NCBI RefSeq assembly: GCF_003602005.1
Contig: NZ_QZWD01000003.1
Coordinates: 233,727 to 297,726, forward strand
Reading direction: 5' to 3'
Source: Salinisphaera sp. Q1T1-3
GTDB lineage: Bacteria; Pseudomonadota; Gammaproteobacteria; Nevskiales; Salinisphaeraceae
Length of the DNA stretch: 64,000 bases
Within the stretch, counting starts at the first letter, position 1, and every line of letters starts with the position of its first letter. A model generated the notes under the pieces. The model worked only from the letters and a program-made list of their open reading frames with translations, did no database searches and was not told the origin of the DNA. Made by a program: the position numbers and the translations under genes. This document shows, piece after piece, positions 1-8,004 of the stretch.

Positions 1-957
1 TTGCTGTGCCGCCTCGGCCGTCTCGGCCGGGACCACGAGGCAGAAACCGATGCCGTTATTGAACGTGCGGGCCATCTCGGCTTCCGAGACATTGCCGGCC
101 TCGGCCAGCCAGTCGAATACCGCGGGACGCCGCCAGGCTGTGGCATCCAGCCGTGCGGCCAGATGATCGGGCAGAACGCGCGCGAAATTCTCGGCCAGGC
201 CGCCGCCGGTGACATGGGCCATGGCATGCACCCGATGATGGGCCAGCAGATCGCGCACGGCAGCGACATAGATCCGGGTCGGCGCCATCAGCGCATCGAC
301 AAGTGATGTCTCGCCCACGGTTTCGAGTTGCGGGTCCACGCCCGCGTAATCGATGATGCGACGGACGAGCGAATATCCGTTCGAATGTGGCCCGCTCGAT
401 GCCAGTCCGAGCACGACATCGCCGGCGGCTGCGGCCGATCCGTCGATGCGATCATCGTGTTCGACGACGCCGACGCAGAAGCCGGCCAGGTCGAAGTCGC
501 CGGCGGCGTACATGCCGGGCATCTCGGCGGTTTCGCCGCCGATCAGGGCAGCGCCGGCGGCCTGGCAGCCCGCGGCAATGCTCCGGATCACCGGCGCGGC
601 CACCTCGGCATCGAGATGCGCGGTGGCGTAATAATCCAGAAAGAACAGGGGCTCGGCGCCGGTGACGAGCACGTCGTTGACGCACATGGCCACGAGGTCG
701 ACGCCAATGCCGTCGAAGCGGCGATGCTCGATCGCCAGCCGGAGTTTGGTGCCCACGCCATCGGTGCCGGAGACCAGCACCGGGCGGCGATAGCGCGCCA
801 CCGGCAATTCGAACAGACCGCCGAAGCCGCCCAGGCCGCCGATCACCTCGGGCCGGCGCGTGGCTTCGACCGGGTCGCGGATGGCATCGACCAGGCGGTT
901 GCCGGCATCGATGTCCACGCCGGCATCGGCATAAGTCAGGGAAGTGCGCTCGTTCAC
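1..957 (-). CDS. purM: Phosphoribosylformylglycinamidine cyclo-ligase (AIR synthetase), C-terminus cut by window edge
   Basis: PurM closes the imidazole ring in de novo purine synthesis, converting FGAM and ATP to AIR in the cytoplasm. The visible 319 codons begin [13 protein letters not shown], followed by [11 protein letters not shown], the [18 protein letters not shown] segment, the [11 protein letters not shown] motif and [16 protein letters not shown], all standard PurM landmarks. The family is about 345 residues long, so roughly 25-30 C-terminal residues lie outside the window. The start is a GTG at 957, because an in-frame TAA lies two codons upstream and no ATG is available. It diverges from the AI-2E family permease with a 119-bp gap, an arrangement common in gammaproteobacteria. 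Confidence 0.95.
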   Translation of the reverse strand, partial: MNERTSLTYADAGVDIDAGNRLVDAIRDPVEATRRPEVIGGLGGFGGLFELPVARYRRPVLVSGTDGVGTKLRLAIEHRRFDGIGVDLVAMCVNDVLVTGAEPLFFLDYYATAHLDAEVAAPVIRSIAAGCQAAGAALIGGETAEMPGMYAAGDFDLAGFCVGVVEHDDRIDGSAAAAGDVVLGLASSGPHSNGYSLVRRIIDYAGVDPQLETVGETSLVDALMAPTRIYVAAVRDLLAHHRVHAMAHVTGGGLAENFARVLPDHLAARLDATAWRRPAVFDWLAEAGNVSEAEMARTFNNGIGFCLVVPAETAEAAQQ

Positions 958-1010
958 GGATTACGACCTGTCACAGGAGAAAACACGGGGCCGGGCCTCG
1001 GCCGTGGGCG

Positions 1011-1020
1011 TGCTATTGTA
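1011..1020. promoter_or_regulatory. Back-to-back overlapping -10 elements between purM and the permease gene
   Basis: On the plus strand TGC followed by TATTGT reads as an extended -10 for the permease gene, with transcription expected near 1026. The reverse complement of nearly the same bases reads TACAAT, a good -10 for purM. No convincing -35 is visible on either side. RNA polymerase could not occupy both at once, so the two genes may compete. This is inferred from sequence only. Confidence 0.35.
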
Positions 1021-1076
1021 ACGGCTTGCCGGCCCCGCCGTGGAAAAGGGGCAACGCCTACCGGTCAGGGAGACGC

Positions 1077-2123
1077 ATGCGCGGTCGTACGCTTGCTGCC
1101 ATCGGACTCGCCGTGCTCGTCGCGGCAGTCGTGCTGTTGCATTCGGTGCTGCTGCCGTTCGTGCTCGGTGCCGGTCTGGCCTACGTCTGCGATCCGATGG
1201 TCGATCGGCTCGAACGGTTTCGTCTCGGTCGCACCGGCGGCGTCATCGTCGTGTTTCTGGGGATGACGCTCATCGGCACGCTGGCGGTCTTTCTGATCCT
1301 GCCCATACTGCAGGCCCAGTTCGAAACGCTGCTGCGCAACATCCCGCGCTATATCGATTGGGTCCAGAACACGCTCAATCCCTGGATACAGCGAATCGCC
1401 CCGGGCGCGGGCGGCATCGATGCCGGATCGATCCAGCGACTGATCGCCAACAACTGGGGGTCGGCAAGCGGCGTGGCGACCACCATCGCACGCAAGGCCT
1501 TTTCCTCCGGCACGGCGTTGTTCTCCTGGGCGATCACGCTGTTGCTCGTGCCGGTGATCATGTTCTATCTGCTGCGCGACTGGGATCGGATGACCGCCTT
1601 CGTGCGCGAGCAGATGCCGCGTCGCTATGTTGGCACGATCACCGAGCTGGCACGCGAGACCGACGACGTGCTGGGCCACTTCATCCGCGGTCAGCTGCTC
1701 GTCATGGCCGTGCTCGGCGCGATCTACGTGATCGGCCTGTGGCTGGCCGGGCTCGATCTGGCGCTGGTGATCGGTCTGGGGGCCGGGTTGATCAGCTTCG
1801 TCCCCTACGTCGGCGTGCTCTCCGGCGTGTCGATGGCCACACTCGCCATGCTGGTGCAGACCGGTGACCCGGTGCAGATCGTCTGGGTATTGATCGTATT
1901 CGCGATCGGTCAGGTCATGGAGCAGATGGTGCTCACGCCGCTCGTGCTCGGCCGCGAGATCGGTCTGCATCCGGTCTGGGTGATATTCGCGGTACTCGCC
2001 GGCGGGCAGCTGTTCGGTTTCATCGGTGTGCTGCTGGCCCTGCCGGCTGCCTCGGCCATTGCGGTGCTGGTGCGCTACGGCGGCCGGCGCTGGCGTGAAA
2101 GTCGTCTCTATCTGCAAGAATAG
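1077..2123 (+). CDS. perM: AI-2E family inner-membrane transporter (PerM/YfgO-like)
   Basis: This is a polytopic inner-membrane protein of the AI-2E transporter (UPF0118) family; members include exporters and sodium/proton antiporters, and the substrate here is unknown. The 348-residue protein opens with a short basic tip and a hydrophobic helix (LAAIGLAVLVAAVVLLHSVL), has further helices near residues 50-75, 140-165 and 200-330, and carries the family-typical LLVPVIMFYLLRDWD segment. The ATG at 1077 is chosen because AGGGAG sits 6 nt upstream; an upstream in-frame codon lacks such a site. hda follows after about 107 bp in the same direction, matching the purM/perM/hda neighbourhood seen in other gammaproteobacteria. 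Confidence 0.85.
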   Translation: MRGRTLAAIGLAVLVAAVVLLHSVLLPFVLGAGLAYVCDPMVDRLERFRLGRTGGVIVVFLGMTLIGTLAVFLILPILQAQFETLLRNIPRYIDWVQNTLNPWIQRIAPGAGGIDAGSIQRLIANNWGSASGVATTIARKAFSSGTALFSWAITLLLVPVIMFYLLRDWDRMTAFVREQMPRRYVGTITELARETDDVLGHFIRGQLLVMAVLGAIYVIGLWLAGLDLALVIGLGAGLISFVPYVGVLSGVSMATLAMLVQTGDPVQIVWVLIVFAIGQVMEQMVLTPLVLGREIGLHPVWVIFAVLAGGQLFGFIGVLLALPAASAIAVLVRYGGRRWRESRLYLQE

Positions 2124-2230
2124 GGCGGCTGCCGGGCACCGCTCATCGGTTGCTCGGGTTGTTCGCCTCGCCCCGGCGCGGCATGCTTGCGGCGCTGCCG
2201 TCTTCGTCTTTTCCATCCGGCCAGGTGTCT

Positions 2231-2917
2231 ATGTCCGTCCAGCTCGTGCTTGGTGTTCAGCTGCCCTCGTCGGCAACGCTCGATGCGTTCGTGGGCGATG
2301 TGAACGCGGATGCCAAGGCGGCCGTGGCCGAGGTCATCGCCGGGCGCAGCGAGCGGCTGTATCTGGCCGGGCCGAAGGCGAGCGGCAAGACGCATCTGCT
2401 GCAGGCCGCCTGTCGCGCGATCGGCGATAACGGTCGCCGTAGCGTCTATCTGCCGCTGGCGCAGCTCAACGAGCGGCTGGAGCCCCTGGTCAAGGGGCTG
2501 GCCGAGATGGACTGCGTGTGCATCGACGATATCGATGCAATCGCCGGCCACCGGGACGCCGAGATCGCGCTGGTCGGGCTGTCGGATGCACTGCGTGCGC
2601 GCGGCAGTCGTCTGTTGACCGCCGGCGAGACGCTGCCCGGCGAGCTGGGTCTGGCACTGTCGGATCTCGCGACGCGTCTGTCCTGGGGGGGCGCGGTGAT
2701 GTGCCGGCCGCTGGACGATGACGACAAGATTGCGCTGCTCGTCGAGCGGGCGGCCCAGCGCGGCATGGATCTGCCGGATGCCACGGCGCGCTGGATCGTG
2801 CGACACGGCGAGACGAATGTGCCGGCCCTGATGGCGACCCTGGACACCCTGGATCGGGCCTCGCTGTCCGCGCATCGACGGCTGACGATTCCCTTCGTCA
2901 AGCAGACGCTGGCCTGA
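2231..2917 (+). CDS. hda: DnaA regulatory inactivator Hda
   Basis: Hda is an AAA+ protein that binds the DNA-loaded sliding clamp and stimulates ATP hydrolysis by DnaA, preventing re-initiation of replication. The 228-residue product carries a clamp-binding-like QLVLGV near residue 4, a Walker A box GPKASGKT at residues 47-54, a Walker B-like CVCIDDID near residue 100 and a C-terminal AAA+ lid region. Its length matches the family (about 230). The ATG at 2231 has AGGTG just upstream and gives the expected short N-terminus. It lies downstream of perM and converges with the wrbA-like gene. Confidence 0.92.
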   Translation: MSVQLVLGVQLPSSATLDAFVGDVNADAKAAVAEVIAGRSERLYLAGPKASGKTHLLQAACRAIGDNGRRSVYLPLAQLNERLEPLVKGLAEMDCVCIDDIDAIAGHRDAEIALVGLSDALRARGSRLLTAGETLPGELGLALSDLATRLSWGGAVMCRPLDDDDKIALLVERAAQRGMDLPDATARWIVRHGETNVPALMATLDTLDRASLSAHRRLTIPFVKQTLA

Positions 2918-2948
2918 AGCCCCGCTGTGATTCGGCCCGGGCGAGACG

Positions 2949-2969
2949 CCCGCGGTCGTGATCCGCGGG
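2949..2969. terminator. GC-rich stem-loop between convergent hda and wrbA
   Basis: CCCGCGG at 2949-2955 pairs perfectly with CCGCGGG at 2963-2969 around a 7-nt loop, and longer imperfect pairing extends out towards the hda stop and the wrbA stop. It lies between converging genes and could end transcription from both sides, but neither strand has a clear T-run, so it does not meet the usual intrinsic-terminator rule. Confidence 0.3.
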
Positions 2970-2977
2970 GCCGGGCT

Positions 2978-3574
2978 TCAGTCGGCCATCCTCGCGGCCA
3001 CCCGCGCGACGCGCTCGCCCAGGTTGCGCGCGAGCTTGCGTTCGATCTCGGTCAGATCGCGATCGCCCATGGCGCCCGAGACATGGCTTGCGCCGTAGGG
3101 GGTGCCGCCGGAATCGGTCTCGGCCAGCAGGTCGTCGGCCGTGTAGGTCAGGCCGGTGATCAGCATGCCGTGATGGATCAACGGCAGCATCATCGACATC
3201 AGGGTGGTTTCCTGGCCACCGTGGAGGCTGCCTGTGGAGGTGAACACTGCGCCCGGCTTGTCGTTGAGCGTGCCGGAGAGCCACGGGCCGGACAGGGTAT
3301 CGATGAAATGCTTGAGCGGTGCGGCCATGTTGCCGAAGCGCGTCGGTGAGCCGAGGATCAGGCCGCAGCAGTCTTCCAGGTCATCGTGATCGACATAGGG
3401 CACGCCTTCGACGGGCACCGCCGGTTCGCTGGCCTCGGTGTTCGGGGAGACACGGGCCACGGTACGCACGCGGGCGTGCATGCCGTCGACACGTGCCACG
3501 CCGCGCGCGACTTCGTTGGCCAGCGCAGCGGTCGCGCCGTTGGCGCTGTAATAGAGGATGAGAATATCGCCCAT
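2978..3574 (-). CDS. wrbA: WrbA-like NAD(P)H:quinone oxidoreductase (flavodoxin fold)
   Basis: WrbA proteins are tetrameric FMN enzymes that reduce quinones by two electrons using NAD(P)H and protect against redox cycling. The 198-residue product starts MGDILILYYSANGAT (flavodoxin phosphate-binding loop), has GSPTRFGNMAAPLKHF, the STGSLHGGQETT segment and a TPYGASHVSG motif, all in WrbA order. The ATG at 3574 places the first beta strand directly at the N-terminus, as in the family. It is last in the leftward run proS - transglycosylase - wrbA, with an 86-bp gap to the transglycosylase. Confidence 0.9.
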   Translation of the reverse strand: MGDILILYYSANGATAALANEVARGVARVDGMHARVRTVARVSPNTEASEPAVPVEGVPYVDHDDLEDCCGLILGSPTRFGNMAAPLKHFIDTLSGPWLSGTLNDKPGAVFTSTGSLHGGQETTLMSMMLPLIHHGMLITGLTYTADDLLAETDSGGTPYGASHVSGAMGDRDLTEIERKLARNLGERVARVAARMAD

Positions 3575-3660
3575 GACAATCGGATGGTGGCTCGAATATG
3601 CCCATGGTGGGTGGCAGGGTCGTCGGCGTCCACCGATCGCGGTATCTGTCGGGCGAGTCA

Positions 3661-4290
3661 TCACGGGATCTGCCAGTGCTGGCGCAGTGCGCGTTCGACC
3701 CGGGCCGGATACCAGGACTGGCCGAGGCTCCCGTTGTAGCGCGCCAGTGCGCGCCATCGGTTGCCCTGTTCGCGCTTGAGATAGACCGCGAGGATCGCGC
3801 AGCCGTAGCGCAGGTTGGTCCGGCGGGCGAACAGGTTGTCGTCCGGCGTGCCGATCTCCTGGCGCCAGAACGGCATGACCTGCATCAGGCCGCGCGCGCC
3901 GGCCGAAGACAGCGCGAAACGCTGGAAGCCGGACTCGACCTCGATCACGGCGAGCACCAGCTGGGGCGACAGGCCGGCCGCGGTGGCCGCGGCGTGCACG
4001 TCGCGCAGCAGGGCCAGCCGCCGCCCGGCGTCCGGTATGCGGGAGGCCAGTCGATGCGACATGTCGACCAGCCACACTTCTGCATCGAAGCGATTGTCGA
4101 ACCCCGGCGAGCGCGCGACCGCCTGCTCGATCGCTGCCCGCGTGGCCGCATCCAGATCCCGGGGCACGGCAGCGGCCGGCCAGGCCGCCGGGCTCAGGGC
4201 GGCCAGCAGCAGCACTAGCGGTGTCAGACGGCGACGGCGTCGCCGCCTGACCTCAGCCGCGGCCGATCTTCTGACGAATGGCGGCAACAT
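3661..4290 (-). CDS. Lytic transglycosylase, SLT domain family
   Basis: This is a peptidoglycan lytic transglycosylase that would cleave the MurNAc-GlcNAc bond to leave a 1,6-anhydro end, acting in the periplasm. The 209-residue protein has an arginine-rich n-region, a hydrophobic core (LTPLVLLLAALSPAA) and a likely signal cleavage near AAA-VP at about residue 41. The SLT domain follows, with catalytic Glu119 in IEVESGF, then SSAGARGLMQVMPFW and the late ARYNG motif. The start is uncertain: the ATG at 4290 overlaps the end of proS by 38 bp without a clear Shine-Dalgarno. No ATG, GTG or TTG closer to proS would keep the signal peptide. Confidence 0.82.
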   Translation of the reverse strand: MLPPFVRRSAAAEVRRRRRRRLTPLVLLLAALSPAAWPAAAVPRDLDAATRAAIEQAVARSPGFDNRFDAEVWLVDMSHRLASRIPDAGRRLALLRDVHAAATAAGLSPQLVLAVIEVESGFQRFALSSAGARGLMQVMPFWRQEIGTPDDNLFARRTNLRYGCAILAVYLKREQGNRWRALARYNGSLGQSWYPARVERALRQHWQIP

Positions 4291-5959
4291 CGGCGGCGAC
4301 TTCGCCGGATTCGGCATCGCCGCGCCCCCTGTATTCGAGCATGCCGGCTTCGATGCCGCGGTCGGAGACCACGAGACGATGCGGGATACCGATGAGCTCG
4401 GCATCGGCGAACATGGGGCCGGGGCGCAGGCCCCGATCATCGTAGGCGACATCGATGCCGGCGGCCTTGAGCTCGTCGTACAGGCGTTCGCAGGTCTCGC
4501 GCACGGCGGCCGACTTGTCGGCCTTGATGGGCACGATCACGAGTTCGAACGGCGCCATGGCCATCGGCCAGCGAATGCCGGCATCATCGTGGCACTGCTC
4601 GATGGCGGCCGCGACGATGCGCGACACGCCGAATCCGTAGCAGCCCATCTGCGGCGTCACCGCGCGTCCGTCCTCGTCGAGCACGCTGAGTTCGAGCGCG
4701 CGGCTGTACTTGTCGCCGAGCTGGAAGACATGGCCGACCTCGATGCCGCGCAGGATCTGGATGTGGCCGTGCCCATCCGGGCTGGCATCGCCAGCCTCGA
4801 CGTTGCGCAGGTCCGCGAAACGCGGCTCCGGGTGGTCACGTCCCCAGTTGAAGCCAGTGAAGTGGGCGCCGTCGTAGTTTGCACCGACGACCATGTCGGC
4901 CGCTTTGGCCAGCGCATGATCGGCCACGACCGCGATGTTGGTGTTGACCGGGCCGAGCGAGCCGGGGCCGGCCCCGAAATGGGCGCGGATCGTGGCTTCG
5001 TCGGCCATTGTCAGCGGGGTCGCGACTCCGTCGAGTTTCTCGGCCTTGATCTCGTTGAGCGTGTGGTCGCCGCGCAGCATGAGCAGCACGGGGCGCGCGT
5101 CCTCGCCCATGACAACGATCGCCTTGGAGGTGGCCTCGGTCGGTACGTCGAGATGGGCTGCCAGCGCGGCGATCGTCGTCACGCCGGGGGTGTCGATCTT
5201 CTTGAGTTCGCGTGTCGGGGCCGGGCGTTCGCCGTCGCCGGGCACGGTCATCGCGGCCTCGATGTTCGCGGCATAGCTGCCTTCGCTGGAGACCGCCAGG
5301 GCGTCCTCGCCGGATTGCGCCAGCACGTGGAATTCCTCGGACTTGGCGCCGCCGATCGCGCCCGAGTCGGCCGCGACGATTCGGTAGTCGAGCCCCATGC
5401 GATCCAGAATCCGGACATAGGCCCCGCGCATGCTCTGGTATTCGCGCGCCAGGTCGTCGCTATCCATGTGAAAGGAATAGGCATCCTTCATCAGGAATTC
5501 GCGCGCCCGCATCAGCCCGAACCGCGGGCGTATCTCGTCACGGAACTTGGTCTGGATCTGGTAGTAGGTGGCCGGCAGCTGCTTGTAGCTGCGCACGTCG
5601 CGCTTGACGAAGTCGGTCATGACTTCCTCGTGCGTCGGCCCGAAGCAGTACTCACGCTCGGCCCGATCGGTCATGCGCAGCATGAGATCGCCCATGGTGT
5701 CCCAACGGCCGGTCTGCTGCCACAGCTCGGCGGGTTGGACGGCCGGCATGAGAATCTCCAGCGCGCCGATCGCATCCATTTCCTCGCGCACGATGGTTTC
5801 GACCTTGCGCAGCACCCGCATGCCCAGCGGCGACCACGTATAGAGACCGGCGCCGAGCTTGCGGATCATCCCGGCACGCAGCATCAGCTGGTGCGAGACG
5901 ATTTCGGCATCGGCCGGTGTTTCCTTGGTGGTGGCCAGGGCCAGACGGGATAGGCGCAT
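4253..5959 (-). CDS. proS: Prolyl-tRNA synthetase (bacterial type with editing insertion)
   Basis: ProS charges tRNA-Pro with proline in the cytoplasm. The 568-residue protein matches the usual bacterial length of about 570. Class II motif 1 (LRKVETIVREEMDAIGALEILMP), motif 2 (FRDEIRPRFGLMRAREFLMKDAYSFH) and motif 3 (GCYGFGVSRIVAAAIEQ) are all present. The segment from about residue 220 to 400 is the YbaK-like INS domain that hydrolyses Ala-tRNA-Pro. The anticodon-binding domain ends the protein. It lies 36 bp after the JAMM peptidase gene on the same strand and overlaps the start of the transglycosylase gene, so it is probably in a shared transcript. Confidence 0.97.
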   Translation of the reverse strand: MRLSRLALATTKETPADAEIVSHQLMLRAGMIRKLGAGLYTWSPLGMRVLRKVETIVREEMDAIGALEILMPAVQPAELWQQTGRWDTMGDLMLRMTDRAEREYCFGPTHEEVMTDFVKRDVRSYKQLPATYYQIQTKFRDEIRPRFGLMRAREFLMKDAYSFHMDSDDLAREYQSMRGAYVRILDRMGLDYRIVAADSGAIGGAKSEEFHVLAQSGEDALAVSSEGSYAANIEAAMTVPGDGERPAPTRELKKIDTPGVTTIAALAAHLDVPTEATSKAIVVMGEDARPVLLMLRGDHTLNEIKAEKLDGVATPLTMADEATIRAHFGAGPGSLGPVNTNIAVVADHALAKAADMVVGANYDGAHFTGFNWGRDHPEPRFADLRNVEAGDASPDGHGHIQILRGIEVGHVFQLGDKYSRALELSVLDEDGRAVTPQMGCYGFGVSRIVAAAIEQCHDDAGIRWPMAMAPFELVIVPIKADKSAAVRETCERLYDELKAAGIDVAYDDRGLRPGPMFADAELIGIPHRLVVSDRGIEAGMLEYRGRGDAESGEVAADVAAIRQKIGRG

Positions 5960-5995
5960 CGAAGGCTCGTTCGGGTGTTGGAATAGCCCGCGATT

Positions 5996-6424
5996 CTACA
6001 AAAAACGGGCCGTTGTCGTGATGGGCAGGGGTTGCGGTGGCTGCGTATGCATCATCCAGGCCTGCATTACGGCGCCGTGGCGGGCCGCCGGCGCAATGAT
6101 CAACGCCGGGATGCGCGGATAGCCGTGCCCGTCGATGTCATGGCGCGACGGCCGGGCCTCGCCGCGCGGATGCGAATGATAGATCGCGCCCAGGGTCTGG
6201 CCCTGTTCGCGGATCTGTCGGAAGACGGCGATCTGCTCGGCCGGGTCCATGATGAACCGATCGTGCGAACGCGTGGCGATGTTGCTGACGGGCAGACACT
6301 GCACGGCCTTGTCGTCGTGCACGATGAAACCGCAGATCTCGCGCGGCCCCGCCGCCCGGGCTGCATCGAGCAGATCCCGCATGAGGGCGTCGCTCAACAC
6401 GAGCACGGGCGGCTCGGATGTCAT
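5996..6424 (-). CDS. Mov34/MPN/PAD-1 (JAMM, M67) family metallopeptidase-like protein
   Basis: This small JAB/JAMM-domain protein is predicted to be a zinc isopeptidase or peptidase. The 142 residues contain the full JAMM signature: Glu29 in GPREICGF, His83 and His85 in YHSHP, Ser93 and Asp96 in the spacing H-x-H-x7-S-x2-D. Related bacterial proteins process sulfur-carrier or ubiquitin-like partners, but no ThiS/MoaD-like partner is encoded next to it here, so the substrate is unknown. Its ATG overlaps the TGA of the upstream CDF gene by 4 bp (ATGA), indicating translational coupling; proS follows 36 bp downstream. Confidence 0.85.
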   Translation of the reverse strand: MTSEPPVLVLSDALMRDLLDAARAAGPREICGFIVHDDKAVQCLPVSNIATRSHDRFIMDPAEQIAVFRQIREQGQTLGAIYHSHPRGEARPSRHDIDGHGYPRIPALIIAPAARHGAVMQAWMMHTQPPQPLPITTTARFL

Positions 6425-7422
6425 GCGGCGGGCAACGAGGACGCGAAGTCGAGCCGCGCGACGGGGACGAGCTGGAAATCGAGCAAGCGCCAGTCCATGG
6501 CCACGATCGTCGCGCGCGCCGACTCGAAATCGGCGAGCGTGGCCTGGTTCTCGTTCGGACAGATCAGGGCGATGCCGGTCAGCAGACGGCCTTCCTCGCG
6601 CAGGCGGACGTGTACGTCGGCGACCCAGGCCTCATCGGCCAGATGGGCCCGGATGCGCGCGCCGAGCGGATCGACCTCGCTCGAACCGATGCGTCGCGGG
6701 ATTTCGTCCATCAGGTCGCAGACCGCGGTGCGCAGATGTCGTAGGCCCTGGCTTGTGATGTGCACGCCGATGATCACGGTCGCCATGAAATCCACCCACC
6801 AGATTCCGAGTCCGAGTCCGAGCACGCCGAGGATGGCGATGACACCCGCGACCCAGTTCATGTGGCCCATCGAGGCGTCGGCGTATAGCCCCTTGTCGTG
6901 CAGGGCGATGGCATGCGCGCTGCGCCGGCGCCCCAGGACGAACGGTACCGCGACGCTGTAGGCCAGGGCAGCGACCAGCCACCAGCCGGGCCATTGCAGT
7001 GGGCCGCCGGCCGCGGCGAACGTCATCAGGCCGGGTTTCGTGCCGGCGATGAGCGAATGCGCGCCGGCGATCACGAGATAGCCGCCCATGGCGGTCAGGG
7101 CCAGGGCCGCGGTGAGAAAACCGATGCTGCCCGCGCGATAGAAACCGAACGGAAACCGAGCCGTCGGCGGGCGGCTCTCGATGTGCACGGCCGCCAGGAA
7201 GGCGATCGGTGGCAGCAGTGCCCAGAGACTTTTCAACCAGATCGCGGCCAGGGCCTGACTGTGACCGATCACGGCATACAGCGCGATGACGACGGTGATG
7301 CGCAGCGCCAGTGTCGTCCATTCCAGACCACAAGCCGAGCGCAGCTCGACGCGTTTGTCTTCAGGCAGCGGGTTCGGCTGTCGCCGGGCGGAATGCGGGC
7401 GGGTTGCCGGAGCGTCGCTCAC
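6421..7422 (-). CDS. Cation diffusion facilitator family membrane protein, divergent metal site
   Basis: This is a predicted inner-membrane CDF-type transporter of 333 residues. Hydrophobic helices near residues 35-85, 95-125, 140-165 and 185-225, the RFPFGFYRAGSIGFLTAAL segment and a cytoplasmic alpha/beta C-terminal domain (about 245-330, with VADVHVRLREEGRLLTG) follow the CDF plan. The usual helix-2 and helix-5 HxxxD metal ligands are not evident: helix 2 reads SLWALLPPIAF and helix 5 has DASMGHMNW. It may therefore bind metal differently or have lost transport. GTG start; the GTGA overlap with the L,D-transpeptidase stop upstream and ATGA overlap downstream place it in an operon. Confidence 0.75.
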   Translation of the reverse strand: MSDAPATRPHSARRQPNPLPEDKRVELRSACGLEWTTLALRITVVIALYAVIGHSQALAAIWLKSLWALLPPIAFLAAVHIESRPPTARFPFGFYRAGSIGFLTAALALTAMGGYLVIAGAHSLIAGTKPGLMTFAAAGGPLQWPGWWLVAALAYSVAVPFVLGRRRSAHAIALHDKGLYADASMGHMNWVAGVIAILGVLGLGLGIWWVDFMATVIIGVHITSQGLRHLRTAVCDLMDEIPRRIGSSEVDPLGARIRAHLADEAWVADVHVRLREEGRLLTGIALICPNENQATLADFESARATIVAMDWRLLDFQLVPVARLDFASSLPAA

Positions 7423-7913
7423 GGATAGATATGGATCGGGGTACCGTCGGGCACGCGGGCCCAGATATCGTCGATCGCATGGTTCGAGACGGCGATGCAG
7501 CCGTTCGTCCAGTCGCCCGAACGCGGAACGTCGTCATAGCCGGGCTGGCCGTGGATCATGATGTTGGAGCCGGGCGGCACGCCGAGCGCGGCGGCCTGGT
7601 CGCGATCGGCCTGGTCGGGATAGGACACATGCAGCGATCGATAGAACCGGCTGTCCGGATTGCGCCAATCCAGCGTGTAGGCACCGATCGGCGTCTTGTT
7701 GTCGCCGGCCATGCGTTTCGTGCCCATCGGCGCGCGGCCGAGGGCGACCGGATACTGCGCGATGATCAGTCCGTTGCGATACAGATAGAGCTCGCGCTCG
7801 GCCTTCATCACCACCACCAGATCGGCCGGCGCGGTGCTCGAGACCACGGCACTTGCAGCCGTGCTCGCCGCACAGAGCAGCAGGCCGACAAGCAGAACAA
7901 CGACAGGCCGCAT
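7419..7913 (-). CDS. L,D-transpeptidase (YkuD domain), secreted
   Basis: YkuD-domain enzymes form 3-3 cross-links in peptidoglycan or attach proteins to it in the periplasm. The 164-residue product has a Sec signal (VVVLLVGLLLCAASTAASA), then a YkuD domain with DNKTPIGAY, the conserved His121 in IMIHG, and the catalytic Cys139 in WTNGCIAVSN. It has no peptidoglycan-binding module. I prefer the ATG at 7913; an in-frame TTG at 7928 adds five residues and neither has a clear Shine-Dalgarno. It is first in a leftward run with the CDF and JAMM genes and is 91 bp from the divergent isocitrate dehydrogenase gene. Confidence 0.85.
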   Translation of the reverse strand: MRPVVVLLVGLLLCAASTAASAVVSSTAPADLVVVMKAERELYLYRNGLIIAQYPVALGRAPMGTKRMAGDNKTPIGAYTLDWRNPDSRFYRSLHVSYPDQADRDQAAALGVPPGSNIMIHGQPGYDDVPRSGDWTNGCIAVSNHAIDDIWARVPDGTPIHIYP

Positions 7914-8004
7914 GGATAGGCTCGCCAAGGCAGAAAGTCAGGTCAGGACAGCGATGATAGGATGCCATAAAGCTGTTTCGATCGATGCAAGCCCAGGAGA
8001 GACC

